Below are positions 62,837-64,000 of a DNA stretch of 64,000 bases, in pieces. The translations under genes were made by a program, and so were the position numbers. The stretch is from Streptomyces sp. WM6386 (GTDB lineage: Bacteria > Actinomycetota > Actinomycetes > Streptomycetales > Streptomycetaceae): positions 3,947-67,946 of the forward strand of contig NZ_JXTE01000050.1 in assembly GCF_000972385.1 (NCBI RefSeq). The letters run 5' to 3'. Each line of letters begins with the position of its first letter. Position 1 is the stretch's first letter. The notes under the pieces are model-generated. The model was not told the DNA's origin. It saw only the letters and a list, made by a program, of their open reading frames with translations, and did not search any database.

Positions 62837-63307
62837 GTGCCAGGCGCATCGGGCCGGGTGCTTGTTGTGGACGACAACAAGGTCATCCGGCAGTTGATCA
62901 GGGTCAATCTCGAGCTGGAGGGCATCGAGGTCGTGACCGCGGCCGATGGTGCCGAGTGTCTGGATGTGGTGCATCAGGTGCGGCCCGATGTGGTGACGCT
63001 TGATGTCGTTATGCCCCGACTCGATGGGCTTCGGACCGCCGCCCGGCTGCGTTCCGATCCTCGGACCCGAGATCTTCCTCTTGCCATCGTCAGCGCCTGT
63101 ACGCAGCACGAGGTCGAGAGCGGTCTCGATGTCGGCGTCGACGCCTTCCTGGCCAAGCCCTTCGAACCTGCCGAACTCGTTCAGCTCGTACGGCAGTTGA
63201 TCGAGCGCAAGCATGCCGCGGACCCGGCCGAGGAGGATGGTGACGACGTCTTCGGGCGCGTCCTCGGCGCCGGGGAGACCGAGAGGGCCGGGCGCACCGG
63301 CGGCTGA
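62837..63307 (+). CDS. response regulator receiver-domain protein
   Basis: GTG 62837 (VPGASGRVLVVDDNK), 156 aa. TACTCT at 62825-62830 is a good -10 box only 7 nt from the start, so the message is probably leaderless. Receiver domain with VVDDN, phospho-Asp in VTLDVVMPRLDG and Lys in FLAKPFEP. There is no output domain; the last 30 residues are a charged tail. In Streptomyces this stand-alone receiver lies upstream of nrtL. Confidence 0.93.
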   Translation: MPGASGRVLVVDDNKVIRQLIRVNLELEGIEVVTAADGAECLDVVHQVRPDVVTLDVVMPRLDGLRTAARLRSDPRTRDLPLAIVSACTQHEVESGLDVGVDAFLAKPFEPAELVQLVRQLIERKHAADPAEEDGDDVFGRVLGAGETERAGRTGG

Positions 63308-63427
63308 GTCGGCCGATCGCCCCATCTTCCGCGCCGGCCCGGCCCCGTCTCGCACCGCCGTCCACATCGCGGACCTTCGCCCAAACCGACTCGCCTACCC
63401 ACCCCCCTCCTCCCCTACGCTTGTCCC

Positions 63428-64000
63428 GTGACCCCCGTCGAGCTCTCCCGTACCGTGCTGCGCGCGGTCCGTCGCGCTGTCGACGGCGGGGAGCTGAGCG
63501 TGACCGTTCCGGGACGGGCCGTCGTCACGCCCCCCGGGCCCGGTGGCTGTGGTGACTACGCCACCAACATCGCCCTCCAGCTCGCCCGCCCCGCCGGGAA
63601 GCCATCGGCAAAGGTCGCCGCGATTCTCCGGCCGCATCTCCTCGACGCTCCCGGCGTCACCGACGTCGTCGTCACCGGGCCCGGGTTCCTCAACATCAGC
63701 CTGCGCGACACCACCCCTGCCGCGCTCGTCGAGGAGATCCTGCGGCGCGGCCCCCGGTACGGCCACCGCGACCGCCCCACCGGGCAGATCGTGCAGCTCC
63801 ACGCCCCGCACGAGGTCCGCGCCGTCGTCGTCATGGACGCCGTCGCCCGCATCCTCGTATCCCAGGGCGCCCTCGTCCGTACGTCGTCGCAAGCCGCGCC
63901 CCGGCCGGAATGGACCGACATCCTCGGCGCGCGCGTCGACGCCTCCGGCACCCCCGAGGCGCCCGCCCCCCTCGACGTCAACGTGCGACCGGTGCCCGCC
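63428..64000 (+). CDS. nrtL: ArgS-related anticodon-binding protein NrtL, 5' part
   Basis: GTG 63428; TACGCT at 63416-63421 suggests another leaderless start. 191 codons are visible and the frame is open at the right edge. Starts MTPVELSRTVLRAVRRAVDG and contains GDYATNIALQLARPAGKP and VVVTGPGFLNISL, homologous to the N-terminal domain of arginyl-tRNA synthetase. NrtL proteins keep ArgS N- and C-terminal parts but lack the catalytic core (family knowledge). Confidence 0.9.
   Translation, partial: MTPVELSRTVLRAVRRAVDGGELSVTVPGRAVVTPPGPGGCGDYATNIALQLARPAGKPSAKVAAILRPHLLDAPGVTDVVVTGPGFLNISLRDTTPAALVEEILRRGPRYGHRDRPTGQIVQLHAPHEVRAVVVMDAVARILVSQGALVRTSSQAAPRPEWTDILGARVDASGTPEAPAPLDVNVRPVPA

Overview
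The window is high-GC actinobacterial DNA of Streptomyces type. Coding sequence has very high third-position GC, many genes start with GTG or TTG, ATGA/GTGA gene overlaps are common, and several hallmark genes are present: a single-chain 2-oxoglutarate decarboxylase/dehydrogenase, a four-gene conservon, DUF6104, a Ku/LigD-polymerase pair, an ArgS-like NrtL gene, and the dispersed Streptomyces palindromic intergenic repeat.

Layout. Bases 1-41,300 are conserved chromosome. In order they hold a DUF4097 gene (partial), the TCA-cycle enzyme Kgd, a two-component system, a methyltransferase-like gene, a rhomboid-like gene, an acetyltransferase, lon with recognisable HspR and ClgR operators, a GH25 lysozyme, MarR and PP2C genes, a conservon followed by a styrene-monooxygenase-like flavoprotein, an NlpC/P60 hydrolase, a TetR regulator beside two divergent diiron-type proteins, a frameshifted ADP-ribosylglycohydrolase, an FtsW/PBP pair, an orphan sensor kinase with a lipoprotein, a phosphatase, a NERD protein, LigD-polymerase/Ku, a ketosynthase fusion and an acyltransferase. 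Two broken or near-broken genes lie close to the element border.

Bases 41,329-62,601 are an integrated actinomycete integrative and conjugative element (AICE), about 21.3 kb. It sits in tRNA-Arg(CCG) and is bounded by an exact 43-bp repeat of the tRNA 3' part. Its left third is cargo and debris: a lower-GC PIN-like/HEPN-like protein, a broken IS5-type element and a second IS end, a trypsin-like protease, an HD hydrolase, a lipoprotein, and an XRE/TPR regulator coupled to a flavoprotein. A GntR repressor and a 24-bp palindrome precede a 10-kb co-oriented block. That block holds spread genes, an FtsK-type Tra (here frameshifted), SSB, a cytosine methyltransferase, a Prim-Pol, a DUF3631 ATPase, Xis and a tyrosine integrase. 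Genes, repeats and architecture fit the Prim-Pol replication class of AICE.

The most unusual signals in the element are non-coding. A hairpin leader occurs three times ahead of different operon genes, with an invariant loop and a compensated stem. A CTGACACC array begins inside the tra stop codon and is a candidate transfer-recognition locus. A ten-copy CCGCTAC repeat cluster with 19-nt inverted arms lies between the ATPase and xis. Two nearly identical 19-bp palindromes bracket the XRE/flavoprotein pair.

After the tRNA, the chromosome resumes with a leaderless response regulator and the start of nrtL.
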